In this document: piece by piece, positions 43,564 through 43,615 of the stretch
Numbering within the stretch: the stretch's first letter is position 1
Layout: every line of letters starts with the position of its first letter
DNA from: an uncultured Flavobacteriales bacterium
Lineage (GTDB): Bacteria > Bacteroidota > Bacteroidia > Flavobacteriales_D > Crocinitomicaceae
Length of the DNA stretch: 43,615 bases
Reading direction: 5' to 3'
Assembly (NCBI GenBank): GCA_913020765.1
Contig: CAJWAO010000010.1
Location: 1-43,615 of the forward strand
The notes under the pieces: generated by a model
Told to the model about the DNA's origin: nothing
What the model saw: the letters and a program-made list of their open reading frames with translations, nothing else
The model's database searches: none
Position numbers and translations under genes: made by a program

Positions 43564-43615
43564 AACGAAGGACAGGATATTTTCCTAAAGTTTCTAGGCT
43601 TTCTTCTACATTTGA

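Noticed and set aside
1-43615. CRISPR array, insertion sequence, prophage or integrative element
   Set aside because: No direct-repeat arrays, transposase, integrase or phage genes were seen, and the tRNA at the edge has no integrase beside it.

Overview
The window is a dense, moderately AT-rich (by eye about 40% GC) chromosomal segment of a member of the Bacteroidota, most likely a free-living aerobic flavobacterium-like organism. The evidence is consistent: the parA-parB-DUF5683-dapB-lepB-wbqC gene order, a ubiE-porT pair, type IX secretion (T9SS) components and cargo, a fused alpha/beta E1 dehydrogenase, a TonB-dependent receptor, and promoters of the Bacteroidota form TTTG-N19/21-TAnnTTTG in place of sigma70-type boxes. 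I cannot name a genus. No mobile element, phage, CRISPR array or rRNA was seen.

Layout. 1-65 is the 5' part of a tRNA-Lys on the minus strand, cut by the window edge, with a textbook promoter. aroK follows on the plus strand. 692-7340 is one minus-strand operon read from parA: parA, parB, a DUF5683 protein, dapB, lepB, wbqC, tag and a small outer-membrane protein. rplS (7576-7935) is divergent from it and ends in a strong, probably bidirectional terminator. 8019-11450 holds a PorE-like TPR/PD40/OmpA protein behind a threonine aldolase. 11480-17660 holds a TSUP transporter, a MORN-repeat protein, a thioesterase, a CapD/WbpM-type sugar-nucleotide dehydratase, a CYTH phosphohydrolase and three proteins of unknown function, two of them lipoproteins. 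17701-24502 is a plus-strand run: fused 2-oxoacid dehydrogenase E1, LtaS-like sulfatase-fold membrane enzyme, proS, trmN6-like methyltransferase and an outer-membrane protein. 24507-31604 holds an acyl-CoA carboxylase subunit, a dicarboxylate/glutamate symporter, an esterase, a TonB receptor and a lipoprotein. 31723-34260 holds a short basic ORF behind an inverted repeat, mnmA and a T9SS cargo protein. 34608-39829 is a minus-strand operon read as aspartate aminotransferase, heptose kinase, ubiE, porT and a COG2509 flavoprotein, followed by a terminator. trmD comes next. The window ends with a secreted PETase/cutinase-like hydrolase carrying a T9SS sorting domain, followed by an M14 carboxypeptidase.

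How the genes connect. Most of the region is housekeeping: tRNA charging and modification (proS, mnmA, trmD, trmN6), quinone synthesis, lysine/peptidoglycan precursor supply, chromosome partition, and envelope sugar synthesis. The accessory theme is the cell surface: T9SS parts (PorT, PorE-like), two T9SS cargos, a TonB receptor, several lipoproteins and secreted hydrolases. Two items stand out: the PETase-like hydrolase at 40734, and a repeated arrangement in which the promoter -7 box ends only 3-4 nt before the start codon, predicting leaderless mRNAs.
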